Translations under genes and position numbers: made by a program
From: Acidobacteriota bacterium
GTDB taxonomy: Bacteria > Acidobacteriota > Thermoanaerobaculia > Multivoradales > Multivoraceae
DNA: 64,000 bases
NCBI GenBank assembly: GCA_029263415.1
Contig: JAJCXN010000041.1
Coordinates: 267,338-331,337, forward strand
Reading direction: 5' to 3'
The notes under the pieces: generated by a model
The model's database searches: none
Seen by the model: the letters and a program-made list of their open reading frames with translations, nothing else
Told to the model about the DNA's origin: nothing
In this document: in pieces, positions 45,434-54,345 of the stretch
How the letters are laid out: each line of letters starts with the position of its first letter
How positions within the stretch are numbered: position 1 is the stretch's first letter

Positions 45434-45789
45434 GCTCAGGCGCGAGCGGTGCAAGTCGCCGCTCGCGATCCGAACTGCAGCTTGAGGTCAACACGGGTCC
45501 TTGCTAATGAGGTCCTTACCTAAAGAGGACCGTGCTCGATGGCGCGCTTGAGGGGTGGTGAGCAGTGACTCTTCACTATCCGGAGTGACCAAGACCTGTT
45601 CCGTGGCGTGTCCAGGGGAGCCGCTTCAATAGCCTTTTGGAGCGTTCAGTCCGAGTAGGGTCGCCTTGGTGACAGGTGTAGTCCAGGACGACAAGTACCG
45701 AATGCGTCGTGTAAGCGTAAACTTTGCCACCGCACCACGGGACCTTCTCAGAAGGTCTTGGCACCCACCCAGCAACATGGCGGCCTCTC
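45434..45789. other. 356-base gap with a hairpin
   Basis: It begins with the hairpin listed separately. The remainder, up to the signal peptide of the S10 gene, contains overlapping open frames on both strands without a ribosome site. I see no credible gene or promoter motif. Confidence 0.4.
45441..45467 (+). terminator. 9-bp-stem hairpin after the haem/copper gene
   Basis: CGCGAGCGG (45441-45449) pairs with CCGCTCGCG (45459-45467) around a 9-base loop, starting 8 bases after the stop. No T-run follows, so it is a hairpin of the Rho-independent kind without its usual tail, or a 3'-end stabiliser. Confidence 0.5.
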
Positions 45790-47418
45790 ATGATCAACCA
45801 TCGGTCTTCCTCCGTCTCGGCGCCCTGCACCTCTCTTCGGTCGACGCGTTTGAGATCATCACTCGTTGCGATCGCATGTGGTCTCGTCGCGTTGCTCTCA
45901 TTGAGCGCCACACTCGGCGCTCAAGCCGAAGCCGACACCACCACAGAATCGGCCTCCTCTGCTAAGAAAGTAAACGCAGCGAAGGCGTCCAGGCCGATTC
46001 CGGCCCCGGTCTCGGTTGAGACGCAGCACAGTGGAACCTTCAACGGCGAACGGATTGCCTACCGAGCCTTGGTCGAAGACGTGCGTCTGAAAAGGGATGA
46101 TGGCAAGCCCTGGGTCAGCGTGTTCACCACCAGCTACCTGCGCGATGGTGATGGTAGATCGAGTGCGCGACCGGTGATGTTTGTATTCAACGGTGGCCCT
46201 GGATCGTCCTCGACCTGGTTGCACATGGGCGTGATCGGCCCGCGCCGGGTGGAAGTGCCCAGCGACGCTGGGCACCCAGGGCTCCCTCCTTATGCCATCA
46301 GCGACAACGTGTTCAGCCCGCTCGACGTTGCTGACCTCGTCTTTGTCGACCCTCCCGGCACCGGGTTCAGTCGACTGGTGGGGGACGGGAAGCCTGAGGA
46401 GGTCTACGGTCTCCGCGAGGACGCACGGACCGTCGCGTCGGTGGTGCGCGAGTGGGTGAGGGCGCATGGCCGTTGGAATTCTCCGATCTACCTCCTGGGC
46501 GAGAGCTTCGGAACCACTCGAGCGGCGGCGATGCTGCCAGAGCTTCAGCGAGGCTCCGAGCCGGTTGCTGTTGCTGGTGTCTTGTTGATCTCGCAGGCAA
46601 TGGACTACACCGGCAGTACTCCTTACGTCGACAACAACTACATCTCAACCGTGACCTACGTGCTCACCATGGCGGCCACTGCGTGGTACCACGGCAAGGT
46701 TGATCGCGCTGGTCGCACACTGGAGGCCTTTCTTGATGAGGTTCGTGCGTTCGCGATCGACGAGTACTTGCCAGCTTTGTTCCGAGGAAGCTCACTGGAC
46801 AAGGCCTCCGAGCAGGCAATAGCGGAGAAGCTCGCTGGCTATCTAGGCCTTGATGTGGGCTACGTTCTACGCTCTCGTCTGCGCGTCAACTCAAACCGCT
46901 TCGTCAAAGAACTCCTGCGAGATGAAGGACTTGCGGTGGGCAGGTTGGATGGCCGCTACACGGCAGATGAGATCGACGACATCTCCGAACGCCCATCGTT
47001 TGATGCTGCGTCGTCTGCGATTTCGACCGCCTTCAGCGTCGCCATTCACCAGCATCTGAGCGAGCAGCTGAAGGTGAAACTCGATCGCCCGTACCATGTC
47101 TCAGGCCCCGAGGTGTCGAAGAACTGGGTTTGGGATCGCACGCTGTCCAAGGGCGGTGAGCCCAACTACGTGAACACAGCCGGTGACCTCGCCGATGCGT
47201 TGAGCTACAACCCGACACTGCGTGTGCTGGTTGCCTCTGGCTACTACGACTACGCAACGCCATTCTTTGATGCGGAGTACACCCTCTACCGTCACGGGAT
47301 CGATATGGACCGAGTGACCATGACCTACTACGAGGCCGGCCACATGATGTACGTTCATGAACCTTCGCTCGCTGCGGTTGCAGATGACATTCGAACTTTC
47401 ATCACCAGCGCTCCATAG
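45790..47418 (+). CDS. S10 family serine carboxypeptidase
   Basis: 542 aa from the ATG at 45790; the frame opens at a TTG at 45724. A signal sequence lies at about 27-46 (LVAIACGLVALLSLSATLGAQA-E). The S10 motifs are VFNGGPGSSSTWLHMGVIGP, DPPGTGFSR, GESFGTT with nucleophile Ser239, SGYYDYATPF with Asp487 and EAGHMMY with His518. It removes C-terminal amino acids from peptides at acidic or neutral pH, outside the cytosol. It is the sixth peptidase in the window. The small gene after it starts 13 bases past its stop, so the two may be co-transcribed. Confidence 0.94.
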   Translation: MINHRSSSVSAPCTSLRSTRLRSSLVAIACGLVALLSLSATLGAQAEADTTTESASSAKKVNAAKASRPIPAPVSVETQHSGTFNGERIAYRALVEDVRLKRDDGKPWVSVFTTSYLRDGDGRSSARPVMFVFNGGPGSSSTWLHMGVIGPRRVEVPSDAGHPGLPPYAISDNVFSPLDVADLVFVDPPGTGFSRLVGDGKPEEVYGLREDARTVASVVREWVRAHGRWNSPIYLLGESFGTTRAAAMLPELQRGSEPVAVAGVLLISQAMDYTGSTPYVDNNYISTVTYVLTMAATAWYHGKVDRAGRTLEAFLDEVRAFAIDEYLPALFRGSSLDKASEQAIAEKLAGYLGLDVGYVLRSRLRVNSNRFVKELLRDEGLAVGRLDGRYTADEIDDISERPSFDAASSAISTAFSVAIHQHLSEQLKVKLDRPYHVSGPEVSKNWVWDRTLSKGGEPNYVNTAGDLADALSYNPTLRVLVASGYYDYATPFFDAEYTLYRHGIDMDRVTMTYYEAGHMMYVHEPSLAAVADDIRTFITSAP

Positions 47419-47431
47419 GGGACGCTCTGCT

Positions 47432-47902
47432 GTGACTGAAGAAGCGCACTCAAGCCCGAACGGATCTGCCAAAAGTATGGCTCAACGGTTGGCCGTGTGG
47501 TGTCTGCTCGGCCTTGCCGGTTGGACAACGGTCTATGTGGTGAGAGCGACTGTGGCAACGCAAGAAGTCCCTGCCGCGTCGCCCGACCTTCCACCATGGG
47601 CTTGGGAGCTCGGTGCTCCAGGTCCAGAACCGTTGCGTGCTCTGCTGCGTGAGGTGCGCGAAGTTTTGCCTCCAGACAGTCGTTTGATGCTTGATTCCTA
47701 CCGGTGGGGCGCCCCGGGGGACATTTTGATCCTGCTGGCTTGGGTTCGCTATGGATTGGTAGAGCAACGCGTCTCGGCACACATCGCACGACCGAAGTCG
47801 GAAGCGTTCTTGTTGGTCTACCCTGCGGGTCCGTCTCGTTTACAAGGTGCCACAGTGGTGCTCGATCATGAGCACGCGACTCTCTACTCGGTGGCGCCGT
47901 GA
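47432..47902 (+). CDS. small membrane-anchored protein of unknown function
   Basis: 156 aa from a GTG at 47432 with AGGGGA about 10 bases upstream; an ATG at 47477 is an alternative. One TM segment (about residues 20-38) precedes a periplasmic domain of about 115 aa. That domain has a conserved-looking SPDLPPWAWELG segment and the block LMLDSYRWGAPGDILILLAWVRYGLVEQRV. I do not recognise the family. Its stop overlaps the start of the next gene (GTGA), so it is coupled to the GT-C-like protein and may be an accessory subunit of it. Confidence 0.68.
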   Translation: MTEEAHSSPNGSAKSMAQRLAVWCLLGLAGWTTVYVVRATVATQEVPAASPDLPPWAWELGAPGPEPLRALLREVREVLPPDSRLMLDSYRWGAPGDILILLAWVRYGLVEQRVSAHIARPKSEAFLLVYPAGPSRLQGATVVLDHEHATLYSVAP

Positions 47903-49191
47903 AGCTTGTCGGGCTACTGATTTGGATCGCTCTTGCGGCACTTGTTGGTCTGCGCTTACCCCTTGGACGCGTGGGTCTCGGAGTTCGGGCGCTTGCGGGC
48001 GTCGTTGCGTTGCACTTCGCGTTGGTGGCGATGGACGCGCTGCGGGTTTCTTGGTCGCGAACCGCCCTCTTGATCCTGGCAGTGGGTGTCGCCTTTGGCG
48101 CTCGCAAAGCGCTAGCTGAAGGGCGCGATCACGTCACGGTTGCGCTTTCTGGGTTCGGTTGGGGGGATGCAGTGGCGTTGGTTTCGATTGCCTGTTTCGG
48201 ATGGGTCACCGTGACTCTGCAGGCAGTGCACTCCGATTTCGTTTACCACTGGGGTGTGAAGGGGCAACGCTTCGCGATGGCGCGAGGGATCGACTGGACC
48301 TTCCTCACGTTTCCCGAGGGTGCGATCTTTCATCCGGACTATCCTCATCTTGTGCCCAACGCTTATGCCGCGATCGCGGTCTTGAGCGGTGTCTGGAGTG
48401 AGCGCGCGATCCTCCTAACCAACGTGGCGTTGGTCGTGATCTTGTGGCTGGTGGTTCGTGAAGGCTTGGCTCGGCTCGGGGTGGAGGGCGTCGAGCATCA
48501 AGCTGGAGTGGCGAGCATCGTTGGGCTAGTTGCGGGGTTTGCCATCTACTACAACCAAGCGGGTGGCGCAGACTTACCCATGGCCATCAGTTTGACCGCC
48601 GCGGGTCTCATGCTGTGTGTGATCGATCGAGCCTCGAGCGAGTCCTCTCCAATGAGTGATTTTCTCGGGCTCGGATTTGTTCTGGCGTTCTTGGCGACCA
48701 GCAAACTCGAGGGACTCGTGGCTGCGGTTTGGCTAGGTCTTGTCTTTTTGCTTTTCATGCGTCGGCAGTGGCTTGCGAAACCTCTACGCTTGCTTGCGGT
48801 CGCGGGGCCTGCGGCCGCTGTTGTTGTACCTTGGTTTGTCGCCATGATGTCGTTGGGTCTACTGCGCGGTACCGGGAGCGCTCACGCGCTGCAAACGGAT
48901 CGTCTGACGACGGTGGCTGGTGCTGTATTCGAGGTGATGACGGCGAGCTATTGGCAAATGCTGCCACTGCTCTTGTTTACGTTGCCTGTGTTGCTGGTGA
49001 TTCGTCGCACTCGGATGCTGGCCTTAGTGGTGCTCGGGCCAATGGTGGTCTACGGTGTGACCTTCCTCACATCGGAGAATGATCCGGTGATGTACATCGC
49101 GATGACGGTGCCGCGCCTCTTGCTTCACTTTCTGCCCACCACTGTTGTTGCGATCGTCGTGGCCTTAGGACTCCGCGAGCGCGCATGCTGA
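47899..49191 (+). CDS. polytopic membrane protein, GT-C / ArnT-like glycosyltransferase candidate
   Basis: 430 aa with about 11 TM helices. The first periplasmic loop carries HSDFVYHWGVKGQRF (residues 111-125, Asp113) and HPDYPHLVPNAYA (from 145). An acidic residue after TM1-2 and an HPDYP loop are marks of lipid-linked-sugar glycosyltransferases of the GT-C fold. The overall length is short for ArnT, with little C-terminal soluble domain. Its GTG overlaps the stop of the small membrane protein, and its end overlaps the spermidine-synthase-like gene by 7 bases. The three form one translational unit. Possible role: envelope glycosylation; the sugar and acceptor are unknown. Confidence 0.68.
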   Translation: MKLVGLLIWIALAALVGLRLPLGRVGLGVRALAGVVALHFALVAMDALRVSWSRTALLILAVGVAFGARKALAEGRDHVTVALSGFGWGDAVALVSIACFGWVTVTLQAVHSDFVYHWGVKGQRFAMARGIDWTFLTFPEGAIFHPDYPHLVPNAYAAIAVLSGVWSERAILLTNVALVVILWLVVREGLARLGVEGVEHQAGVASIVGLVAGFAIYYNQAGGADLPMAISLTAAGLMLCVIDRASSESSPMSDFLGLGFVLAFLATSKLEGLVAAVWLGLVFLLFMRRQWLAKPLRLLAVAGPAAAVVVPWFVAMMSLGLLRGTGSAHALQTDRLTTVAGAVFEVMTASYWQMLPLLLFTLPVLLVIRRTRMLALVVLGPMVVYGVTFLTSENDPVMYIAMTVPRLLLHFLPTTVVAIVVALGLRERAC

Positions 49192-50081
49192 GACGGTCGG
49201 GCGGGGGCTGGCGAGCGCATGGAGCCATCGCGATTGCGATCGCCGCGTGCGCATGCACTGTGCAGGAGCAAGTGGTGTTTCAGGCCACGTCTCCATTCCA
49301 AGAGGTTGTGGTCACCGAGACTAGCGACCGAGTCCGAACACTTCGGTTCGGCGAGGGCGGTGCGGTGCAGAGTCAAGCACGGGTTGGTCGGCCCGATCAG
49401 TTGCTGGTGCCCTACGTGCGTGCTGCCATGGCGGGCCTGGTGTTTAGCCCGGAACCTGAGCGGGTATTGGTGGTCGGATTAGGTGGCGGCTCGATCCCAA
49501 ACTTCATCGCGCACAACTATCCATCGGCTCACGTTGACGCCGTGGAGATCGATCCGGTCGTGGTCGACGTCGCCCGTGACTGGTTTGGCGTTTCAGAGGG
49601 TGATCGCTTACGACTGGTCGTTGAAGACGGGCGACAGTTCGTCGAACGGGTGAGCGAACCCTACGACGTGATCTTTCTGGACGCCTTTGGAGAGTCCTCG
49701 ATTCCTCCCACCTTGACCAGTCGGGAGTTCCTCGAGGCCGTTCGACGTGCCGTTGGTACTGAAGGCGTGGTGATTGCCAACGTGTGGAGTGGTCCGCTGA
49801 ACCCGCTGTACGGCTCTATGGCAACCACCTACCAGACTGTCTTTGACGAGTTCTACTTGTTTGACGTCCCACGTCGAGCCAATCGGATATTCGCTCTCTT
49901 GCCACGCGCAGCGACACTTGAGCCAGCGGCACTTGCACAGCGACTCACCCAGTTGTCTCGTCGCTTGAGTGGCGATCTTGAACTCTCGAGCCTGGTGGAA
50001 AGGCGAGATGTGCGCGTCACCGATCGAGACTTTGGTGGCGAAGTTCTGTCTGACCTGCCATCAGGCCGCGACTTCAACTAG
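49185..50081 (+). CDS. spermidine-synthase-fold lipoprotein
   Basis: 298 aa. The first 22 residues (MLRRSGGGWRAHGAIAIAIAAC) form an n-region, hydrophobic core and lipobox IAAC, so this methyltransferase-like fold appears to be exported and lipidated. The aminopropyltransferase core is clear: VLVVGLGGGSIPNF (dcSAM/SAM binding), AVEIDPVVVDVA and LVVEDGRQFVE, then the substrate loop DAFGESSIPPTLTSREFLEAV. Spermidine synthases are normally cytosolic. Membrane-fused relatives place this domain next to TM helices, so an envelope role is plausible. It is the last gene of the overlapping unit with the GT-C-like protein. Whether it still binds a nucleoside cofactor outside the cytosol is open. Confidence 0.78.
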   Translation: MLRRSGGGWRAHGAIAIAIAACACTVQEQVVFQATSPFQEVVVTETSDRVRTLRFGEGGAVQSQARVGRPDQLLVPYVRAAMAGLVFSPEPERVLVVGLGGGSIPNFIAHNYPSAHVDAVEIDPVVVDVARDWFGVSEGDRLRLVVEDGRQFVERVSEPYDVIFLDAFGESSIPPTLTSREFLEAVRRAVGTEGVVIANVWSGPLNPLYGSMATTYQTVFDEFYLFDVPRRANRIFALLPRAATLEPAALAQRLTQLSRRLSGDLELSSLVERRDVRVTDRDFGGEVLSDLPSGRDFN

Positions 50082-50159
50082 CATCCCGTTGCTGGCGCAG
50101 ACTGTGTGCGCTTGACCCCATTTTCCCAACGTTGATCCCTTGCAGAAAGAGCGGTTTGC

Positions 50160-52688
50160 ATGAACTGGAAGCCTGGCGACCGCCTGACACACCGATACAA
50201 CCCTGAACTTGGACCCGGCATCATCAAGGATGTGGTGGACCGGTCTGTGGTGGTTCAGTTTCCGGAGAGCGGTACCGTCCTAAGACTGGCGGCAACCTCC
50301 GACGCGATTCAGCCGCTGGTGTGGCGTGCCGGTGACCGTGCACTCATGCTCGACACTGAAGAGTCGGTGGTTGTGGCTGAACAACTCGAAGATGGCACGG
50401 TCAAGTTGGACGATGATCGCGAAGTTGATCCTCGCGGCTTGTGGCCGGAGGACGTGGGCGAGTCTTTGTTTGATCGGCTGGCAGTGGGCAAGACCGATTC
50501 TCTTGGGTCGTTCGCCTTGCGCTTAGACAGTCTGCATTTGGCCGCGCTGCGCGAAGCAGACGGGCTGGGCTCGTTCTTGGGCGGTCGCATTCGCCTGTTC
50601 CCGCACCAGTTGTACGCAGCAGAGCGGGCCACGCAAACCAATCCAGTACGCTGGCTGCTGGCCGATGAGGTCGGCTTGGGAAAAACGGTCGAGGCCTTTT
50701 TGATTCTGAGTCATCTGCTGCGCACCGGGCGCGCCGAGCGCGTTCTGGTGGTGGCACCAGACACACTCACCGTGCAGTGGCTCGGCGAGTTGTGGCGCAA
50801 GATTCATCAAGTGTTCGTGCTGTTGGATGAGAAGCGCCTGCAGGATGTAGAGACCGACTTTGGCTCTGGATTTAACCCATTCGAGGCATATCAGCGAGTG
50901 GTGGTGAGCACGGAGCTTCTGGTCGAGCGCCCCGATCTCACTCGGCTTGCAGTGGAGGCGGGCATCGACGTCTTGATTGTCGATGAAGCGCATCATCTGC
51001 GTCGTCCTCCCGGTCATCCGGGCAATGCTGAATATCGAGCCGTTGAGCCGATTGCGGCCCTTGGGCTGCACACCTTGCTCTTGTCAGCCACTCCGCTCGA
51101 AGAAGATGCGCATGGGTTCTTCCGGCTATTGCAGTTGCTGCGGCCAGAAGAGTTCCCCGAGCAGGACTCGTTCGAAGAGCGCCTCACCAGTGGCACGCCG
51201 CTGCCGGCGTGCACCAGTTCCGCTCGCCGTGCTGACATTGGCGGATTGCCGCCGCGCCAGCTCAGCCGAGTGGATCTGCTGGCTGACGACTGGGCCCCGG
51301 TGGCGGCGGTCGAGGCGGCCATGCGTGCGCTACCAGCTACCAACGCGTTGCAGGAGAAGACGAAGTTGCGCAGGATTCGTCGTGCGCTGTGCTCGGGTGC
51401 TGCTCTCGCGGCAGTGCTCAAGCCGAGCGACAAGAAGAATCGCGAACTCGCTACCGCTGCCTCGGAGGCAGACCCGCGCGTAGCCTGGTTGGCTGAACAG
51501 GCTCCTGTCTGGCGCAGCAACGGAGACAAGACCTTGGTTTTCGTTGCGCACCGAGAGTCTCTTGATTTGATCCGCAACGAGATGAAGCGGTCGGCCCGTA
51601 TGCGTGCCGGAGTTTTTCACGAGGACCTTTCGGTGGGCCAGCGCGACATCGAAGTAGCTCAGTTCCGTATCGACGAGGGACCGTCGATGTTGATCTCAAC
51701 CGAGTGCGGTGGCGAGGGACGCAACTTCGAGTTCTGTACTCGCATGGTCTTGTTCGACCTGCCGTGGAATCCCAACTTGGTTGAGCAGCGCATTGGTCGA
51801 TTGGATCGCATTGGTCGTTCTATCCCGGTCGAGATCGTGATGTTCCGGCCGCCTAATGGACTTGGTGCAGCGATCGCTGACCTTTATGAGTCGCTCGGTC
51901 TGTTCCGCGAACCTCTGGGTGGACTCGAGCTGGAACTGAAGCGCGCTCAAGCGGCGATCGAAGAGTTGGCGCTGAGTGATGCGGAGGAGGATGCTGCGGT
52001 GGCTTTTGCGCCGGTCATCGAGACTGCGCGAGAAGCGCGTCATCGAATCAACGATGCTGCCTACCACGAGCTTCATCGAGAGCCTTTCAAAGCCGAGATG
52101 GGAGAGGCGATTCTCGCTCGCATTCCCGAAGACCTCGAGAGCGAGATGGAATCAGTGATCGTTGCTGCATGTGAACAGTTCGGCTTGAAGCTAGAGGCTC
52201 ATCGCGGCGTTGCTCGGTACTCGGTTAAGTTCGGAAGTCGCGCTCGAATCGACGCGCTGCCGGGTGTACCGGATGGAGCGAACTACCTGGGGTCCTTCAG
52301 CCGTGAAGAGGCCGTCGAGAGTGAGAACATCGACTTCTACTCTTCGGGCCACCCACTGATTGAGGGCCTCTTGGCTCATCTTGAAGATAGCGAGCGCGGT
52401 CGCGTTGGCTTGCTAGATGCCAGCGCCGGACCCGATGGCGGCAGGGGTTTTGGAGTGCTCGCGATCTACAAAGACGGACCTCAGTTTGAAGCCGTTGCTT
52501 TCGACTTGAAGGGAAGGGAGCGTCCCGAATGGGCCGAGCACCTTACTCAGGGATCCCTTCGCAGCAAACCTGTGAAACGGGAGCAATGGGTCGAGGCCGC
52601 CGGGTGGCCGGAGATGATCGCCAAGATGGCGGAACTGTTCAGGGATCGTGGTCGACCAGTAGCAGTCGCGGCGTTTCGTCTAACTTAG
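50160..52688 (+). CDS. RapA-like SNF2 family ATPase
   Basis: 842 aa. The N-terminal Tudor-like module opens MNWKPGDRLTHRYNPELGPGIIKDV. The SNF2 core has Walker A in LADEVGLGKTVE (about 168-179), DEAH in IVDEAHHLRR (about 274), LLSATP, and motif VI-type NLVEQRIGRLDRIGR in the second RecA lobe. RapA/HepA binds RNA polymerase and recycles it after termination. This gene is about 125 residues shorter than E. coli RapA and differs in the C-terminal part, so RapA-like is the safe name. It is monocistronic: 78 bases after the previous stop and followed by an isolated small transcription unit. Confidence 0.87.
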   Translation: MNWKPGDRLTHRYNPELGPGIIKDVVDRSVVVQFPESGTVLRLAATSDAIQPLVWRAGDRALMLDTEESVVVAEQLEDGTVKLDDDREVDPRGLWPEDVGESLFDRLAVGKTDSLGSFALRLDSLHLAALREADGLGSFLGGRIRLFPHQLYAAERATQTNPVRWLLADEVGLGKTVEAFLILSHLLRTGRAERVLVVAPDTLTVQWLGELWRKIHQVFVLLDEKRLQDVETDFGSGFNPFEAYQRVVVSTELLVERPDLTRLAVEAGIDVLIVDEAHHLRRPPGHPGNAEYRAVEPIAALGLHTLLLSATPLEEDAHGFFRLLQLLRPEEFPEQDSFEERLTSGTPLPACTSSARRADIGGLPPRQLSRVDLLADDWAPVAAVEAAMRALPATNALQEKTKLRRIRRALCSGAALAAVLKPSDKKNRELATAASEADPRVAWLAEQAPVWRSNGDKTLVFVAHRESLDLIRNEMKRSARMRAGVFHEDLSVGQRDIEVAQFRIDEGPSMLISTECGGEGRNFEFCTRMVLFDLPWNPNLVEQRIGRLDRIGRSIPVEIVMFRPPNGLGAAIADLYESLGLFREPLGGLELELKRAQAAIEELALSDAEEDAAVAFAPVIETAREARHRINDAAYHELHREPFKAEMGEAILARIPEDLESEMESVIVAACEQFGLKLEAHRGVARYSVKFGSRARIDALPGVPDGANYLGSFSREEAVESENIDFYSSGHPLIEGLLAHLEDSERGRVGLLDASAGPDGGRGFGVLAIYKDGPQFEAVAFDLKGRERPEWAEHLTQGSLRSKPVKREQWVEAAGWPEMIAKMAELFRDRGRPVAVAAFRLT

Positions 52689-52739
52689 GACAGCGCTTCG
52701 AGTGGGCGTTTGCGCTTCTATCGGGTGCGAGGTCTGCGC

Positions 52740-52768
52740 TTGACAAGTCTCAACATAGTTCCTATGGT
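52740..52768 (+). promoter_or_regulatory. near-consensus sigma-70 promoter
   Basis: TTGACA at 52740-52745 is a perfect -35 box. After exactly 17 bases, TATGGT at 52763-52768 gives a -10 box with four of six consensus bases. It is the best promoter match in the window. The predicted start, about 52775, lies 3 bases before an ATG. Confidence 0.65.
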
Positions 52769-52777
52769 TTGCGCGTT

Positions 52778-52951
52778 ATGACGGAGCCCATCTCAAACAC
52801 CGCGCGTCCGGTCGCGACTCGTCTGTCGACCGAAGACCGTTTCTCTGCACGAAAGTGTAAGCGGAGCTCGAGACGCCGTGCGCGTTCTGAGAAGTCCTTC
52901 GCGAACTTAGCGCAGTTGTGCAGCCGTCAAGGCGATCACTTTTCCAGCTAG
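52778..52951 (+). CDS. small basic protein or small RNA, function unknown
   Basis: A 57-codon ORF starts 3 bases after the predicted transcription start, so it would be leaderless. The peptide is Arg/Ser/Lys-rich in the middle (RKCKRSSRRRARSEKS, residues about 25-40) with two Cys. The same transcript ends at a strong terminator at 52984-53016, giving an RNA of about 240 nt. A short basic protein or a structured small RNA are both possible. I recognise neither. A short open frame in a GC-rich genome can arise by chance. Confidence 0.4.
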   Translation: MTEPISNTARPVATRLSTEDRFSARKCKRSSRRRARSEKSFANLAQLCSRQGDHFSS

Positions 52952-52983
52952 CGCCTCTCAAGTTCAACGACAAACCCTCTCAG

Positions 52984-53016
52984 ACCCGCAACGGCTTACC
53001 GCCGATTGCGGGTTTT
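52984..53016 (+). terminator. Rho-independent terminator
   Basis: ACCCGCAA (52984-52991) pairs with TTGCGGGT (53006-53013). An inner CGG/CCG pair extends the stem, and TTTCTAG follows. It ends the short unit that starts at the promoter at 52740. It is the only hairpin in the window with a clear T-tail. Confidence 0.8.
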
Positions 53017-53079
53017 CTAGTTTGAATACCGTGCATCGGCGAACAGCCTCGGGTCGAGTTTCCCAAAGGACTCGATCAC

Positions 53080-54345
53080 ATGTTCACGACTGCCGATCTC
53101 GACCGCTCTCGCAATAGTGCCGTTTGCCTGAATCCACGTTCGGGGAATGGCGCGTCTTGGGCGTCGTACGATCACGCGTGGTGCCGCAGAACGCTTGCGG
53201 ATCTTTGTGCCGTCGACAGCACCACGGGCCGCGAAGCTCACCTATCGTCGCGGCTGTTGCGAGAACTAACGCGGCTTGAACCGGACTCGCTGTGCGAACT
53301 GCCAGTGGTTGGTGAGCGCTGCAATCTGTTGGCGACTTGGGGCACACCGCGTCTCTTGTTGTCGACGCACTTGGACGTGGTTCCGGCTGCTGGATGGAAA
53401 GGGGCGTTCACGCCGAGTGTCGATGCTCAGGAGTTGACGGCAAGAGGAGCCTGTGATGCCAAGGGGCAGATCGTGGCTCAACTTGCTGCTATCCGCCGGT
53501 TGATTCGGTTGGGTCTCACGGACTTCGCTTGGCTTGGTGTGGTTGATGAGGAGCGTGACAGTCTGGGAGCTCGTTCTGTGGCCTCGAACCCACCTGCGGT
53601 GCTGAGTGAGGTGGAGGTCGTGATCAATGGTGAACCCACTGGCAATGTCATCGCGAGCGCTCAACAAGGGTTTGAGCGTTGGAGTCTCGAGTGCACCTCC
53701 GAGGTTCGCCACGGCGCGTGCACCGAAAAGCGCGCCGCTGGTGCGGTATCTCAACTGATCGGTTGGCTGCATCGCTTCGAGAGTGCCGGTCAGCAGCAGG
53801 CCGCCCATCATTCGTTCTTTGGCCTTGAGAGCTACAACATCAGCGGCTTGAGCGCTGGTGAGGCGCACAACATTGTTGCCCCGGTGGCTAGATCGGAAGT
53901 CACACTTCGTACAGTCCCAGCTTGCGCTACCACCGACGGAGAGATGCTCGGCGAGAAGTCCCCGGTGGGGCTGGTGGCAGCCTTGGAACAGGCCAGACCC
54001 GCTGGGGCGCACCTCGAACTGCAGCATCGCAGCGCACCGCTTGCGCTCTCGGGCTGGTCAGATCTAGTTGCGGCTCCAGTGGCCTTCGGTTCAGACGCTG
54101 TGCATCTGATTCAGTTGAGTCGACAAGGATTGGTGGTGATGGTCGGTCCTGGTTCGATTGGCAGTGCTCACACTGATCGTGAATCGATCCAATGGACGGC
54201 GTTCGCATCTGGTGTCGATGTGTTGGAGGCGCTGTCGCGTCGCGTGCTGGCGGGCGAACTGCCTTCGCGGTTGCCCGGCGTTCCTCGCGAAGTGAGTGGT
54301 GGGTCGTCCAGGCTCAACAGTCGCAGATTCGGTGCCCGACGATGA
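53080..54345 (+). CDS. dapE: M20 family deacylase, probable succinyl-diaminopimelate desuccinylase
   Basis: 421 aa; AAAGGA precedes the ATG at 53080. It has the M20 metal ligands: STHLDVVP (His97, Asp99), GACDAKGQ (Asp126), VVDEERDS (Glu157/158) and a late GSAHTDRE (His364). The dimerisation domain is present. The first 30 residues are an extension not usual in the family, and the GACDAKG loop has Cys before Asp where most have Asp or Ala/Asp-Met. The gene overlaps dapB (ATGA) and is followed by dapA and dapD, so removal of succinate from N-succinyl-LL-DAP is the natural reading. ArgE-like activity cannot be excluded from sequence alone. Confidence 0.85.
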   Translation: MFTTADLDRSRNSAVCLNPRSGNGASWASYDHAWCRRTLADLCAVDSTTGREAHLSSRLLRELTRLEPDSLCELPVVGERCNLLATWGTPRLLLSTHLDVVPAAGWKGAFTPSVDAQELTARGACDAKGQIVAQLAAIRRLIRLGLTDFAWLGVVDEERDSLGARSVASNPPAVLSEVEVVINGEPTGNVIASAQQGFERWSLECTSEVRHGACTEKRAAGAVSQLIGWLHRFESAGQQQAAHHSFFGLESYNISGLSAGEAHNIVAPVARSEVTLRTVPACATTDGEMLGEKSPVGLVAALEQARPAGAHLELQHRSAPLALSGWSDLVAAPVAFGSDAVHLIQLSRQGLVVMVGPGSIGSAHTDRESIQWTAFASGVDVLEALSRRVLAGELPSRLPGVPREVSGGSSRLNSRRFGARR

